A DNA stretch of 43,504 nucleotides from Sporosarcina sp. E16_8 (lineage in GTDB: Bacteria; Bacillota; Bacilli; Bacillales_A; Planococcaceae): contig NZ_JADPRZ010000028.1 in assembly GCF_017347095.1 (NCBI RefSeq), positions 1-43,504 of the forward strand, in the 5' to 3' direction. The position numbers and the translations under genes were made by a program. Positions within the stretch are counted from its first letter, which is position 1. The number at the start of each line of letters is the position of its first letter. Below the pieces are notes generated by a model, which saw nothing but the letters and a program-made list of their open reading frames with translations, was not told the origin of the DNA and made no database searches. This document shows, piece by piece, positions 8,625-16,718 of the stretch.

Positions 8625-8822
8625 TTAGTAAGTCTTTTCCGATTCGCTCTTTTCCCTGTTGTTTTGTGTCATTGGTTCATGTTTCGGATTGAGGTTTCCG
8701 AGTTCGGCTAGTTCAAGCGAAATTTCTTCTTTCATGGTATTCGATTTTGATTTTTGTTGATTCGCTGTAGGTGGCAATGATGCTGAATTGTTGGAAGTTC
8801 CTTTTGGATTACCTTTTCTCAT
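8625..8822 (-). CDS. Small hydrophilic protein of unknown function
   Basis: A 65-residue protein beginning MRKGNPKGTSNN, rich in Asn, Ser, Lys and Glu, with no membrane segment and no cysteine. A clear ribosome binding site, GGAGGG, lies six bases before the ATG on the minus strand, and a terminator follows. These make it a credible gene despite its size. The composition recalls small spore-associated or YfhD-like proteins of Bacillales, but I do not recognise a family. Confidence 0.65.
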   Translation of the reverse strand: MRKGNPKGTSNNSASLPPTANQQKSKSNTMKEEISLELAELGNLNPKHEPMTQNNREKSESEKTY

Positions 8823-8913
8823 AATAAACCCTCCATTTCAATATGTGTATTCCACATTAATATGGCTTGAAAAACGAATTCAATTCGTATGAGCAGTGAG
8901 GAAATATGTTAAG

Positions 8914-8953
8914 ACGAAAAAAGCATGATCCATGAAGGACCATGCTTTTTCGT
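8914..8953. terminator. Strong bidirectional stem-loop
   Basis: ACGAAAAAAGCATGATCC pairs with GGACCATGCTTTTTCGT with a T-run on each strand. No gene ends into it on the plus strand. On the minus strand it would end any transcript from the gene-free block 8954-9671. Confidence 0.8.
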
Positions 8954-9671
8954 TCCCCTGCGAAAGGGATGCACTCGGAAAATTTGTTATTTCACTGATA
9001 CAAACTGTTTTTACTGACGATTCGTTAATACTCGTCTTGCAGTTTGATGAATCTGACGCGCGACGCCACTTTCGGCAAAGCAGTCAGTAGTTAATTTGCA
9101 CTTAAACAAAAAACGAAACGCTTACTGCTTGGTCTAACACTTCGTGATTAATCTGTATAGCCCAGTTAAAACATGTTGATTTATCGTAACTACTTGGTTA
9201 AAGCCTTAGACACTCATCGAAAACGCTAGATGAATAGCTAAGTGATACACAACCTAACGCGAAATCAGGTGGATCTCGTCGAGTGTAGCTAGTCGCCAGT
9301 TAAGCAAATTTCCCGCCAAGGCTGTGCATTTCATCCTTAGAAGTTATAGGCAGGTTACTCGTCTACGAATTTCTTCTTCAGGTTGTTTCACCTTGTACTC
9401 TATCTATACCCAACTGGATTTCTAATAAACCTTTTTGTTGAAACGATTAAAAATAATCAATCTATTAACGGGCCTATGTACGGAGCCTTAAGAATCAACT
9501 TTTACGACTTATATTCCTGCAACTTGTGACAAATTTATGACTAAATTTAATTTTGCCTTAATACGACATTTTTTTCAAAAATATTGTTGTACGATGTACT
9601 AAGCTGCTTCCGAACCTACTAGATAAAGACCGCATAATCTGAAGCAGAATATATTATATGGAGGAAGATTT
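8954..9671. other. Gene-free ~700-bp block
   Basis: No reading frame above a few dozen codons with a ribosome binding site on either strand. Base composition resembles the neighbouring genes rather than AT-rich spacer. On the minus strand it runs into the strong terminator at 8914-8953. It may be a decayed gene or encode a structured RNA. I could not match it to RNase P, tmRNA, 6S RNA or the signal recognition particle RNA. Confidence 0.4.
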
Positions 9672-9836
9672 GTGAAAAGGCTACTGAATGAAAAGGCGTT
9701 GTTGTTACAAATTGGAATTAAGAGAAAAGTCATGTATAGAAAGGCGAAAACTTTCGGATTTACGCATCCTCTTGTTGTCGCATGCAGTCAAGAATTGGAT
9801 GAGTTAATCAATAGATATCAAGAAAAAGTATCGTAA
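9672..9836 (+). CDS. Spo0E-family aspartyl-phosphate phosphatase
   Basis: A 54-residue protein from a GTG start with GGAGGA seven bases upstream. Two helices are expected. The second carries the Spo0E signature SQELDELINRY (residues 39-49), which is known to contact phosphorylated Spo0A. Family members dephosphorylate Spo0A~P and hold back sporulation. The length suits the short YnzD/YisI-type members. It stands alone and is followed by a hairpin (9854-9872) and a terminator (9886-9929). The product should be cytoplasmic. Confidence 0.85.
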   Translation: MKRLLNEKALLLQIGIKRKVMYRKAKTFGFTHPLVVACSQELDELINRYQEKVS

Positions 9837-9853
9837 AAAAGAAAATAGTAATA

Positions 9854-9929
9854 CAAACCTGATACAGGTTTGCCTTAATTGTGTGAAAAAAACGGTCAAA
9901 CTCCAACGGGGGTGATTGGTCGTTTTTTT
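9854..9929 (+). terminator. Hairpin plus terminator after the spo0E-family gene
   Basis: A short perfect hairpin, CAAACCTG-ATA-CAGGTTTG (9854-9872), is followed by a longer stem (9886-9929): AAAAACGGTCAA pairs with TTGGTCGTTTTT with two wobbles, then a T-run. Confidence 0.75.
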
Positions 9930-10021
9930 GTATGGTTGAAAATAACTAGGTGATTCATTGCGTTTTTATACATGAAGATGAATCGTTAAGAGTTTGCAGA
10001 CAAAATGGAGTAGTCCGAAAA

Positions 10022-10035
10022 TGTAAGCGCTTCAA
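10022..10035 (+). promoter_or_regulatory. cre-like box upstream of the ABC importer operon
   Basis: TGTAAGCGCTTCAA resembles the cre consensus with two deviations. It stands about 23 bases before the -35 element, as in the orphan copy at 4328-4341. The repeated placement is the main support for a regulatory role. Confidence 0.55.
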
Positions 10036-10058
10036 TGTTTAGAATACTTAAAATTCCA

Positions 10059-10087
10059 TTGACTAACATATGTAAACAGTGTATTGT
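10059..10087 (+). promoter_or_regulatory. Sigma-A promoter of the ABC importer operon
   Basis: TTGACT and TATTGT are spaced by 17 bases. The spacer shares CAGTG next to the -10 with the promoter of the orphan paralogue. Confidence 0.75.
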
Positions 10088-10153
10088 TACGAATAATTAT
10101 CGCCGTTAATATATACCTATAAATAAGACGATAATGAAAAAGGGGGAATGGAA

Positions 10154-11167
10154 ATGAAAACTAATTGGATAAGGTATGCAGTAGCACTATTTAGCGTCAT
10201 TTTTATACTTGCGGCATGTGGAGGAGAAAAAGCGGGTAATGCTTCTAAGCCATTAAATGAGGAAAAAGAACCAGGTACTAGTGAAGAAACACCGAAATAT
10301 AAAATTGGTGTGACCCAAATTGTAGAGCATCCCTCTTTGAACGCTGCTTTTGATGGTTTTAAAAAGGCGATAGAAGATGCAGGGCTTGATGTGGAATATG
10401 ATATACAAAATGCGCAGAACGACAACAGTGCAAATACAACAATTGCGAATAACCTTGTAAGTACAGGCGTTGATTTGATTTTCGCGAATTCGACGCCTAG
10501 TGCACAAGCTGCAGCTAGCGTGACTCAAGAAATTCCAATTATTTTCACATCTGTTACGGATGCTGTAAGCGCTGAACTAGTGGCTTCACATGAAAGTCCT
10601 GGTGGAAATGTCACAGGTACGATTGACAATCACCCAGATGCAATCCCGAATACGATGAAATTCCTTCAAGAAATTGGAACGAAAAATGTTGGAATGGTAT
10701 TTAACGCAGGCGAACAGAACTCACGTGCTCAAGTAGATGCAGTTAAAGAGCTACTAAAGGATATGGATATGAAAGTAGTGGAAGCGCCAGTGGCGACATC
10801 TGCTGATGTTAAACAGGCTGCAGAATCACTAATCGGCAGAGTAGATGCATTCTATATTATTACAGATAATACAGTTGTATCTGCACTTGAATCCGTTATA
10901 TCAGTTGCGAATGAAAATAAGCTCCCTATGATGGTTGGCGAATTCGACTCTGTAAAACGCGGAGGATTAGCGGCGTATGGATTCGAGTATTATGACATCG
11001 GCTATGAAGCAGGTCAAATGGCGGTTAAAGTTCTAAAAGGTGAAAGTGAACCGGCTACTTTGCCTGTACAAATTCCACAAAATCTAAAACTTATCATAAA
11101 TAAAGATACAGCTGATTCAATCGATCTTACTATCAAAGACGAATGGAAAGCTGAATTAAGCGAATAA
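10154..11167 (+). CDS. ABC transporter substrate-binding lipoprotein (COG2984/TrpX type)
   Basis: A 337-residue lipoprotein with lipobox LAAC and Cys22 (numbered from ATG 10154). ATG 10154 is preferred over 10148 because GGGGG is seven bases away rather than one. It is the solute receptor of the complete importer formed with the following permease and ATPase. It shares long identical blocks with the orphan paralogue, including VTQIVEHPSLNAA and NAQNDNSANTTIA, so the two likely arose by duplication. Relatives bind tryptophan or other small ligands. No T-box leader is visible, so the ligand remains open. Confidence 0.92.
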   Translation: MKTNWIRYAVALFSVIFILAACGGEKAGNASKPLNEEKEPGTSEETPKYKIGVTQIVEHPSLNAAFDGFKKAIEDAGLDVEYDIQNAQNDNSANTTIANNLVSTGVDLIFANSTPSAQAAASVTQEIPIIFTSVTDAVSAELVASHESPGGNVTGTIDNHPDAIPNTMKFLQEIGTKNVGMVFNAGEQNSRAQVDAVKELLKDMDMKVVEAPVATSADVKQAAESLIGRVDAFYIITDNTVVSALESVISVANENKLPMMVGEFDSVKRGGLAAYGFEYYDIGYEAGQMAVKVLKGESEPATLPVQIPQNLKLIINKDTADSIDLTIKDEWKAELSE

Positions 11168-11185
11168 ATTAGGAGATGATTCTGT

Positions 11186-12238
11186 ATGTTTAGTGCTATA
11201 TTTGGCTCTGTAGAGCAAGGAATCATCTATGCAATCATGGCACTCGGTGTGTATATCACATTCCGAGTGCTAGATTTTCCCGATCTAACGGTTGACGGAA
11301 GTTTCGTAACGGGGGCAGCGGTTGCAGCGACAATGATTGTCTTTGGTTATCATCCGTTATTAGCAACTGGAGCAGCCATCGTCATTGGATTTATGGCAGG
11401 TTGTATAACGGGTCTATTACATACAAAAGGAAAGATTAATCCATTACTTGCTGGTATCTTGATGATGATTGCCCTGTACTCAATTAATTTAAGGATAATG
11501 GGTCTGACGTCAGAAAGTTCAGTGGGACGTCCAAATATTCCATTGCTAAATGCAGAAACGTTGTTTAGTAAATTTTATGCGTTTTGGAGTACGCTCGGTA
11601 TCGATGAAACAATCAATCAGTTCTTCAGCTCGCTTGGTGTAAAATATTTGCCTTCTACATGGGGAACGTTGTTTTTAATGATTATAGCTACATTGATCAT
11701 TAAAGTAGTTGTAGATTGGTTTTTACAAACAGAAATCGGGCTTGCAATACGCGCAACCGGTGACAATAAGAAAATGATTCGCAGCTTTTCAGCGAATACA
11801 GATACGCTTGTAATCCTGGGTTTAGGCCTATCTAATGGGCTTGTCGCTTTTTCTGGTGCATTGATTGCCCAGTACTCGAAGTTTTCGGATATTGGAATGG
11901 GAATCGGGATGATTATTATCGGATTAGCTTCTGTTATTATCGGAGAAGCAATATTTGGTACAAAAACAATTATGCGAACAACACTTGCAGTAATTGCGGG
12001 TGCTATTATTTATAGAATCGTATTGGGTCTTGCACTTCGGGTAGAATTTCTCGATACAGGAGATATGAAGTTGATCACTGCTGTTATCGTTATAGCCGCA
12101 CTTATTTTACCGCAATACGTTGATAAAAGACGCGAAAATAAGAGGAAATCCAAACGTCATGCTGAACGATTAACAACTTATGATCATGGACTAAACAAGG
12201 GAGGGAATGCAATTGCTGAAACTCCAACAGATAAATAA
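11186..12238 (+). CDS. ABC transporter permease (COG4120/TrpY type)
   Basis: A 350-residue integral membrane protein with about eight to nine hydrophobic segments. It has the family hallmark LDFPDLTVDGSFVTGAAV near the N-terminus and the cytoplasmic-loop motif GLAIRATGDNKKMIRSF that contacts the ATPase. AGGAG is 10 bases before the ATG. It sits 18 bases after the receptor gene and overlaps the ATPase gene, so the three form one operon. The C-terminus is basic and cytoplasmic. Confidence 0.92.
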   Translation: MFSAIFGSVEQGIIYAIMALGVYITFRVLDFPDLTVDGSFVTGAAVAATMIVFGYHPLLATGAAIVIGFMAGCITGLLHTKGKINPLLAGILMMIALYSINLRIMGLTSESSVGRPNIPLLNAETLFSKFYAFWSTLGIDETINQFFSSLGVKYLPSTWGTLFLMIIATLIIKVVVDWFLQTEIGLAIRATGDNKKMIRSFSANTDTLVILGLGLSNGLVAFSGALIAQYSKFSDIGMGIGMIIIGLASVIIGEAIFGTKTIMRTTLAVIAGAIIYRIVLGLALRVEFLDTGDMKLITAVIVIAALILPQYVDKRRENKRKSKRHAERLTTYDHGLNKGGNAIAETPTDK

Positions 12239-13010
12239 GGTATTTAACGAAGCAACCCCCGATGAGAAAATCGCGCTTGATCAAATCAACTTGCATTTAA
12301 AGAAAGGTGATTTTGTAACCGTCATCGGCAGTAATGGTGCAGGGAAATCAACAATGATGAATATGATTTCAGGTGCACTTACGCCAGATTTCGGTGTCAT
12401 TGAAATCGCTGGTAAAAATGTTGTGAAACTCCCTGAATACAAACGTTCCGTAATGATTGGCAGAGTGTTCCAAGATCCAATGGCTGGAACAGCTCCTTCC
12501 ATGACAATTGAGGAAAACCTAGCAATGGCCTATTCGCGTAATAAAACACGCGGATTGCGCAAAGGTGTTCACAAGAAACGCCGTGACCTATTCCGTGAAT
12601 CGCTTGAAACATTACATTTGAACCTCGAGGATCGCTTGAATGCTAAGGTAGGAATGCTGTCAGGTGGAGAGCGCCAAGCACTCTCGTTGTTAATGGCTAC
12701 TTTTACACAACCATCCATTTTGCTGCTTGATGAACATACAGCTGCGCTTGACCCATCAAGGGCGGCATTGATCACGAATCTGACGAAAGAACTTGTAGAA
12801 AAGGATCAACTGACGACGTTGATGGTCACGCATAATATGCAGCAAGCAATGGATTTAGGGAACCGTCTTATTATGATGGATAAAGGCCAAATCATCTTGG
12901 AGGTTGAAGCTGAAGAGAAGAAGCAGTTGACGATTGAAAAGTTAATGGCCGAATTCCAACGCATTCGCGGTGAAAAGCTAAACAGTGATGCCGCGTTATT
13001 ATCCGTATAA
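12213..13010 (+). CDS. ABC transporter ATP-binding protein (COG1101/TrpZ type)
   Basis: A 265-residue ATPase: Walker A GSNGAGKST (39-47), signature LSGGERQAL, Walker B ILLLDEHTAALD with catalytic Glu, and H-loop VTHNMQQA. I place the start at TTG 12213, giving MLKLQQINKVFNE, which is family-typical. GGGAGGG lies about seven bases before it but only one base before ATG 12207. The gene starts inside the permease gene, indicating translational coupling. It powers uptake of the unknown ligand. Confidence 0.92.
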   Translation: MLKLQQINKVFNEATPDEKIALDQINLHLKKGDFVTVIGSNGAGKSTMMNMISGALTPDFGVIEIAGKNVVKLPEYKRSVMIGRVFQDPMAGTAPSMTIEENLAMAYSRNKTRGLRKGVHKKRRDLFRESLETLHLNLEDRLNAKVGMLSGGERQALSLLMATFTQPSILLLDEHTAALDPSRAALITNLTKELVEKDQLTTLMVTHNMQQAMDLGNRLIMMDKGQIILEVEAEEKKQLTIEKLMAEFQRIRGEKLNSDAALLSV

Positions 13011-13026
13011 AGTGAAGAAGGATAAG

Positions 13027-13061
13027 ACACCACAACCTGAAGATGAGGTTGTGGTGTTTTT
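13027..13061 (+). terminator. Terminator of the ABC importer operon
   Basis: ACACCACAACCT pairs with AGGTTGTGGTGT around a seven-base loop, followed by TTTT. Confidence 0.9.
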
Positions 13062-13147
13062 AAATGGAATCGTGGGTAAATTCCGCGAAGCCGAGTTAAT
13101 TCACCAAACTTTAGTTGAAGAACTGGTATGATTGGAATTAACTCAAA

Positions 13148-14287
13148 GTGAAAAAGGTGTTTATTATCGATAAGTTTATCATTATCGGCTCTGGGATTTT
13201 AGGAGCCTCGACAGCATACCATTTAGCAAAATCAGGAGTTGAAGTGACGGTTATAGATCGTCAGGACGCGGGGCAGGCGACGGATGCGGCAGCGGGCATC
13301 ATCTGTCCATGGCTGTCTCAGCGGAGAAATAAAGCATGGTATGCGCTTGCGAAAGGAGGGGCGGCATATTATTCGTCACTCATCCAACAACTTGAAGAAG
13401 ACGGAGAAACGGAAACAGGATACCGGCGCGTGGGTGCGGTCAGCTTGCATACGGATGCTGTCAAACTCGAGAAAATGAAAGAACGTGCGGTAAATAAGCG
13501 AGATGATGCACCTGAAATTGGCGAAATACATCAACTAAATGCAAGTGAGACATCGGAATTATTTCCGCCACTTTCACAGGAATATGAATCTATTCAAATT
13601 AGCGGAGCGGCTCGTGTAAACGGCCGTGCTTTACGAAATGCGTTGGTCAGTGCTGCTAAAAAAAATGGCGCAGTATTTGTAAAGGGGTCTGCCACACTTA
13701 TTGCTACTGACAATGTTGTCACGGGTGTTCAAGTAGAGGACAATCAATATTTAGCGGATAAAGTCATTATCACTGCCGGAGCATGGGCGGCAGAATTAGT
13801 GGAGCCGCTAGGCATTCAACTGCAAGTAAGTGCCCAAAAAGCACAAATCGTCCATCTGCAACTTGAAAATATACAAACCAAAGAATGGCCAGTTGTCATT
13901 CCCCCAACTGACCAATACATTCTCGCATTTGACGATGGGAAAATAGTCATTGGGGCAACACATGAAGATGATAAGCAGTTCGATATGCGCGTTACTGCAG
14001 GAGGATTGCAAGAGGTATTAGGTAAAGCTTTAGCAGTCGCACCAGGATTAGCAGACAGTACTTTTACCGAGGTGCGTGTTGGATATCGTCCGTTTACCCC
14101 TGGTTTCCTTCCGGTTATAGGAGAAGTTCCAGGAGCAAAAGGACTTCTACTAGCGAACGGATTGGGCGCTTCAGGATTAACTGTCGGTCCTTTCTTAGGC
14201 AAAGAACTAGCAAAATTAGCAATGGATGAACCGGTTGAAATTGACCTTAAATTGTATAAAGTTGCAAGTGCAATCGATGCTGAGTGA
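13148..14287 (+). CDS. FAD-dependent oxidoreductase (DadA/ThiO-like D-amino-acid oxidase family)
   Basis: A 379-residue flavoprotein of the DAO family. The N-terminal Rossmann motif GSGILGAS (14-21) binds FAD. Later VIITAGAWAAELVEPLG and the C-terminal GLLLANGLGASGLTVGP close the FAD fold. Family members oxidise D-amino acids, glycine or sarcosine. The substrate cannot be read here. The start is weak: the GTG has no good ribosome binding site, and the first nine residues look like an extra strand before the usual beginning. It is monocistronic and ends at a strong terminator. Confidence 0.82.
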   Translation: MKKVFIIDKFIIIGSGILGASTAYHLAKSGVEVTVIDRQDAGQATDAAAGIICPWLSQRRNKAWYALAKGGAAYYSSLIQQLEEDGETETGYRRVGAVSLHTDAVKLEKMKERAVNKRDDAPEIGEIHQLNASETSELFPPLSQEYESIQISGAARVNGRALRNALVSAAKKNGAVFVKGSATLIATDNVVTGVQVEDNQYLADKVIITAGAWAAELVEPLGIQLQVSAQKAQIVHLQLENIQTKEWPVVIPPTDQYILAFDDGKIVIGATHEDDKQFDMRVTAGGLQEVLGKALAVAPGLADSTFTEVRVGYRPFTPGFLPVIGEVPGAKGLLLANGLGASGLTVGPFLGKELAKLAMDEPVEIDLKLYKVASAIDAE

Positions 14288-14319
14288 CAGTCACCCGAAT
14301 GTGTTACTATAGATTGCTT

Positions 14320-14356
14320 CATTCTCAAGCCGTTTTTTCAGCTTGAGAATTTTTTA
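14320..14356 (+). terminator. Terminator after the FAD oxidoreductase
   Basis: ATTCTCAAGC pairs with GCTTGAGAAT and is followed by TTTTT. Confidence 0.88.
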
Positions 14357-14380
14357 TTGGCATTAAAAATTAAAACGTAT

Positions 14381-14409
14381 ACATAAAAAAGGGCAAACAG
14401 ACCATGCTA
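14381..14409 (+). promoter_or_regulatory. Possible forespore (sigma-F/G) promoter of the YhcN-like gene
   Basis: ACATA (14381-14385), 17 bases, then CATGCTA (14403-14409) resembles the sigma-F/sigma-G pattern (GYATA and CATNNTA). The downstream gene belongs to a sporulation lipoprotein family, which supports it. The match is imperfect. Confidence 0.4.
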
Positions 14410-14440
14410 TCCTTACTGACATATAGAAGGAGGATTTTAA

Positions 14441-14950
14441 ATGACTAAAATGTTGCGAGTTCTGGCCACCTTGCTCATCATTTTTTCTATGATGGGATGT
14501 GGAATGAAGAAAACTGAAGAAGTGAAGGAAAATGCAATGGGCACGGAATCAGAAACGATTGTAAAAGACGAAGTCGACAAAGAATCAACAACAGATGCAA
14601 AGCTAGATAAAGAAGGAAATCATAAGCTAGCAGTAGCGGATGATGTAGCAGATAAACTCGTGAAAATGGAAGAAGTGGAAAGCGCAAATGTCATCGTAAC
14701 TGACACGAATGCTTATGTGGCAGTTGTGCTGAAAGAAGGAGCAGAAGGTTCAGAAGTGACTGAGAACAAAATTGCGGATGAGGTCAGATCGGCTAATGCT
14801 ACCTTTAAAAATGTTTATGTATCGATGAATCCCGATTTTGTAAAACAAATGAACGAATATGGAACTAAAATCAGAGCCAATGAACCAGTAGAAGGATTCT
14901 TTACAGAGTTTTCTGATGCCATGAAGAGAGTATTTCCCGACGCTCATTAA
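14441..14950 (+). CDS. YhcN/YlaJ-family sporulation lipoprotein
   Basis: A 169-residue lipoprotein with signal peptide and lipobox MMGC (Cys20). An acidic Lys/Glu-rich linker (22-65) precedes the YhcN/YlaJ domain, marked by VESANVIVTDTNAYVAV and a C-terminal PDFVKQMNEYGTKIR / PVEGFFTEF region. B. subtilis relatives are made in the forespore and reside in the inner spore membrane. AAGGAGG stands seven bases before the ATG. It is monocistronic with its own terminator. Confidence 0.88.
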   Translation: MTKMLRVLATLLIIFSMMGCGMKKTEEVKENAMGTESETIVKDEVDKESTTDAKLDKEGNHKLAVADDVADKLVKMEEVESANVIVTDTNAYVAVVLKEGAEGSEVTENKIADEVRSANATFKNVYVSMNPDFVKQMNEYGTKIRANEPVEGFFTEFSDAMKRVFPDAH

Positions 14951-14974
14951 ACTATCAATTTTTCCTTTTATCTT

Positions 14975-15012
14975 AAAAAAGGCCCATCATTCATTGAGTG
15001 ATGGGCCTTTTT
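14975..15012 (+). terminator. Terminator after the YhcN-like gene
   Basis: AAAAAGGCCCATCA pairs with TGATGGGCCTTTTT. Confidence 0.92.
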
Positions 15013-15099
15013 ACGAGGAATATATTATATTCGAACTATCACTTTATATACATTCTGACTGAGAACTATTGCAAAAGAGTTTTCATTTTTTGTGAAGAG

Positions 15100-15127
15100 T
15101 TGAACATATGTTCCTTTGTGGTATAAT
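15100..15127 (+). promoter_or_regulatory. Sigma-A promoter of exoA
   Basis: TTGAAC, 16 bases, TATAAT, ending about 48 bases before the start codon. Confidence 0.65.
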
Positions 15128-15175
15128 GTGAATAGGAAGTAAGCTTGTCGGGATCAATTAAAGGGGTAAGTATAA

Positions 15176-15943
15176 ATGAAATTAATTTCTTGGAATGTCA
15201 ATGGATTAAGGGCGTGTGTAGGCAAAGGTTTCTTGGAATACTTTGAATCTGTGGATGCAGATATCTTCTGCGTACAGGAAATAAAGTTGCAAGAAGGACA
15301 AATCGATTTACAGTTAGATGGTTATCATCAGTATTGGAATTATGCGCTAAAGAAGGGGTACTCAGGAACAGCTGTGTTTACGAAAGAAAAACCGTTATCA
15401 GTAAAGTATGGTGTAGGGGAATTGGCAACTGAAGGAGAAGGTCGAATTCTTACGCTTGAGTTCCCGCAGTTTTACTTGGTGAATGTCTATACGCCCAATG
15501 CGCAGCGTGATTTGGCACGATTGCCTTTTCGCTTAGAATGGGAAGAGGATATGCGTGCATACTTGAATAAGTTGGACGAAGTAAAGCCGGTTATTTTATG
15601 CGGCGATCTAAATGTCGCGCATCAGGAAATCGATATTCGGAATGTGAAATCGAATATCGGAAACTCAGGCTTTACAGATGAAGAACGGGGTAAGATGACG
15701 GCTTTGTTAGCGGAAGGCTTCATCGACACATTCCGTTATGTTAATCCCGATAAAGTAGATGCCTACACATGGTGGTCCTACATGAGTAAAGTAAGAGAGC
15801 GTAATATCGGTTGGCGAATCGATTATTTCATAGCATCAAAGAGGCTTGCACCTAAGGTGAAGAATGCCGAGATCCATCCAGACATACTTGGCAGTGATCA
15901 TTGTCCGATTGTATTGGAAATGGATTCCGCATTAATAGGATAG
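15176..15943 (+). CDS. exoA: Exodeoxyribonuclease III / AP endonuclease
   Basis: A 255-residue Mg-dependent DNA repair nuclease of the exonuclease-endonuclease-phosphatase superfamily. Conserved blocks are SWNVNGLRA (N-terminus), the metal ligand Glu in FCVQEIKLQ, GDLNVAH with catalytic Asp/Asn, WWSYM, and the terminal GSDHCPIVLE with catalytic His. It cleaves 5' of abasic sites in base-excision repair. The length matches B. subtilis ExoA closely. AAAGGGG precedes the ATG. Confidence 0.95.
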   Translation: MKLISWNVNGLRACVGKGFLEYFESVDADIFCVQEIKLQEGQIDLQLDGYHQYWNYALKKGYSGTAVFTKEKPLSVKYGVGELATEGEGRILTLEFPQFYLVNVYTPNAQRDLARLPFRLEWEEDMRAYLNKLDEVKPVILCGDLNVAHQEIDIRNVKSNIGNSGFTDEERGKMTALLAEGFIDTFRYVNPDKVDAYTWWSYMSKVRERNIGWRIDYFIASKRLAPKVKNAEIHPDILGSDHCPIVLEMDSALIG

Positions 15944-15950
15944 AGGGGAG

Positions 15951-16136
15951 AGTAATGATGGGGAATACAAACCAATAAATCTTGAAATAGTTGATGTTCG
16001 AAGGAAACTTTTTAAACAGTTATCTGTGGACGGACAAGTTCTTATACTACTTTCGCCAACACCAGTTAGTGAGAAAATCGGTTGGGTGCAAGATGGATAC
16101 GGCGTTTCTTGGCAGTTGAACCTTGCGACGAACTAA
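15951..16136 (+). pseudogene. C-terminal remnant of a PhnB-like VOC protein
   Basis: An open frame without a usable start encodes LFKQLSVDGQVLILLSPTP followed by EKIGWVQDGYGVSWQLN. This is the hallmark C-terminus of the PhnB / 3-demethylubiquinone methyltransferase-like VOC family (FGWVxDxYGVSWQ). The N-terminal ~80 residues are absent: the frame runs back into the end of exoA. The rest was probably deleted. A start upstream in the same frame was sought and not found. Confidence 0.75.
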
Positions 16137-16158
16137 AGAACGAAAGAGGTAGATTCAG

Positions 16159-16650
16159 ATGATTGCTACTATCAAACAAGTCGAGAATGGTTACATTGCC
16201 CGCTATGAACGTCATATCGAGCACCCTATAGAACATGTTTGGGCAATGCTGACGGATAATCAAGAACTGGACAAATGGTTTCAAGAGTTAAGCATCGGAG
16301 ACCCGAGCAAAGGTGGTTTCATGAAGTTCGTCATGCCGGATGGGAAGTTTGAGCAACTTGAAATTTTTGAACACACGCTATTTACTGTACTGGAATTCGA
16401 TTGGTTTGGAGATGTTGTTCGTTTTGAACTGCATCCTGAGCAAGGTGGTTGTCTAATGGTTTTCACAGAGAGATTCACAACGACAACTGAACAAAGAATA
16501 AAAGATCTTGCAGGCTGGCATGTTTGTCTGGATGTCATTAAGTCTTTGCTTGATGGCGAGCCAATTGATTCTAGAGAAACTGAATGGGAAAAATGGCATA
16601 GTAACTATGAACAAGCTTTTAATGAACTAATGATAGCTGATAAAGAGTAA
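16159..16650 (+). CDS. SRPBCC-family (AHSA1-like) protein
   Basis: A 163-residue START-like ligand-binding fold. The family pattern ARYERHIEHPIEHVWAMLTD begins the first strand and helix. KWF...GGFMKF and a C-terminal WHVCLDVIKSLLDGEP helix follow. Relatives are annotated as activator of Hsp90 ATPase homologues but mostly have unknown small-molecule roles. AAGAGG stands 10-11 bases before the ATG. Its only neighbour is the VOC remnant, and SRPBCC and VOC genes are often paired. Confidence 0.85.
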   Translation: MIATIKQVENGYIARYERHIEHPIEHVWAMLTDNQELDKWFQELSIGDPSKGGFMKFVMPDGKFEQLEIFEHTLFTVLEFDWFGDVVRFELHPEQGGCLMVFTERFTTTTEQRIKDLAGWHVCLDVIKSLLDGEPIDSRETEWEKWHSNYEQAFNELMIADKE

Positions 16651-16703
16651 AGCAATGAAAAAAGCTTCTGGGAGTCATACCCAGAAGCTTTTTTCAATGC
16701 TTT
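16649..16703. terminator. Bidirectional terminator between the SRPBCC gene and the MFS gene
   Basis: A 24-bp stem with one mismatch, GAAAAAAGCTTCTGGG against CCCAGAAGCTTTTTTC, with A/T runs on both sides. It serves the two converging genes. Confidence 0.9.
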
Positions 16704-16718
16704 ATTAACAAATTCCAA

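Noticed and set aside
8954..9671. RNase P, tmRNA, 6S or SRP RNA in the gene-free block
   Set aside because: None of the conserved core sequences I know for these RNAs was found on either strand.
13816..14328. Minus-strand 170-codon frame
   Set aside because: Lies wholly opposite the FAD oxidoreductase, is rich in Pro/Ser as expected of an antisense shadow, and has no ribosome site.
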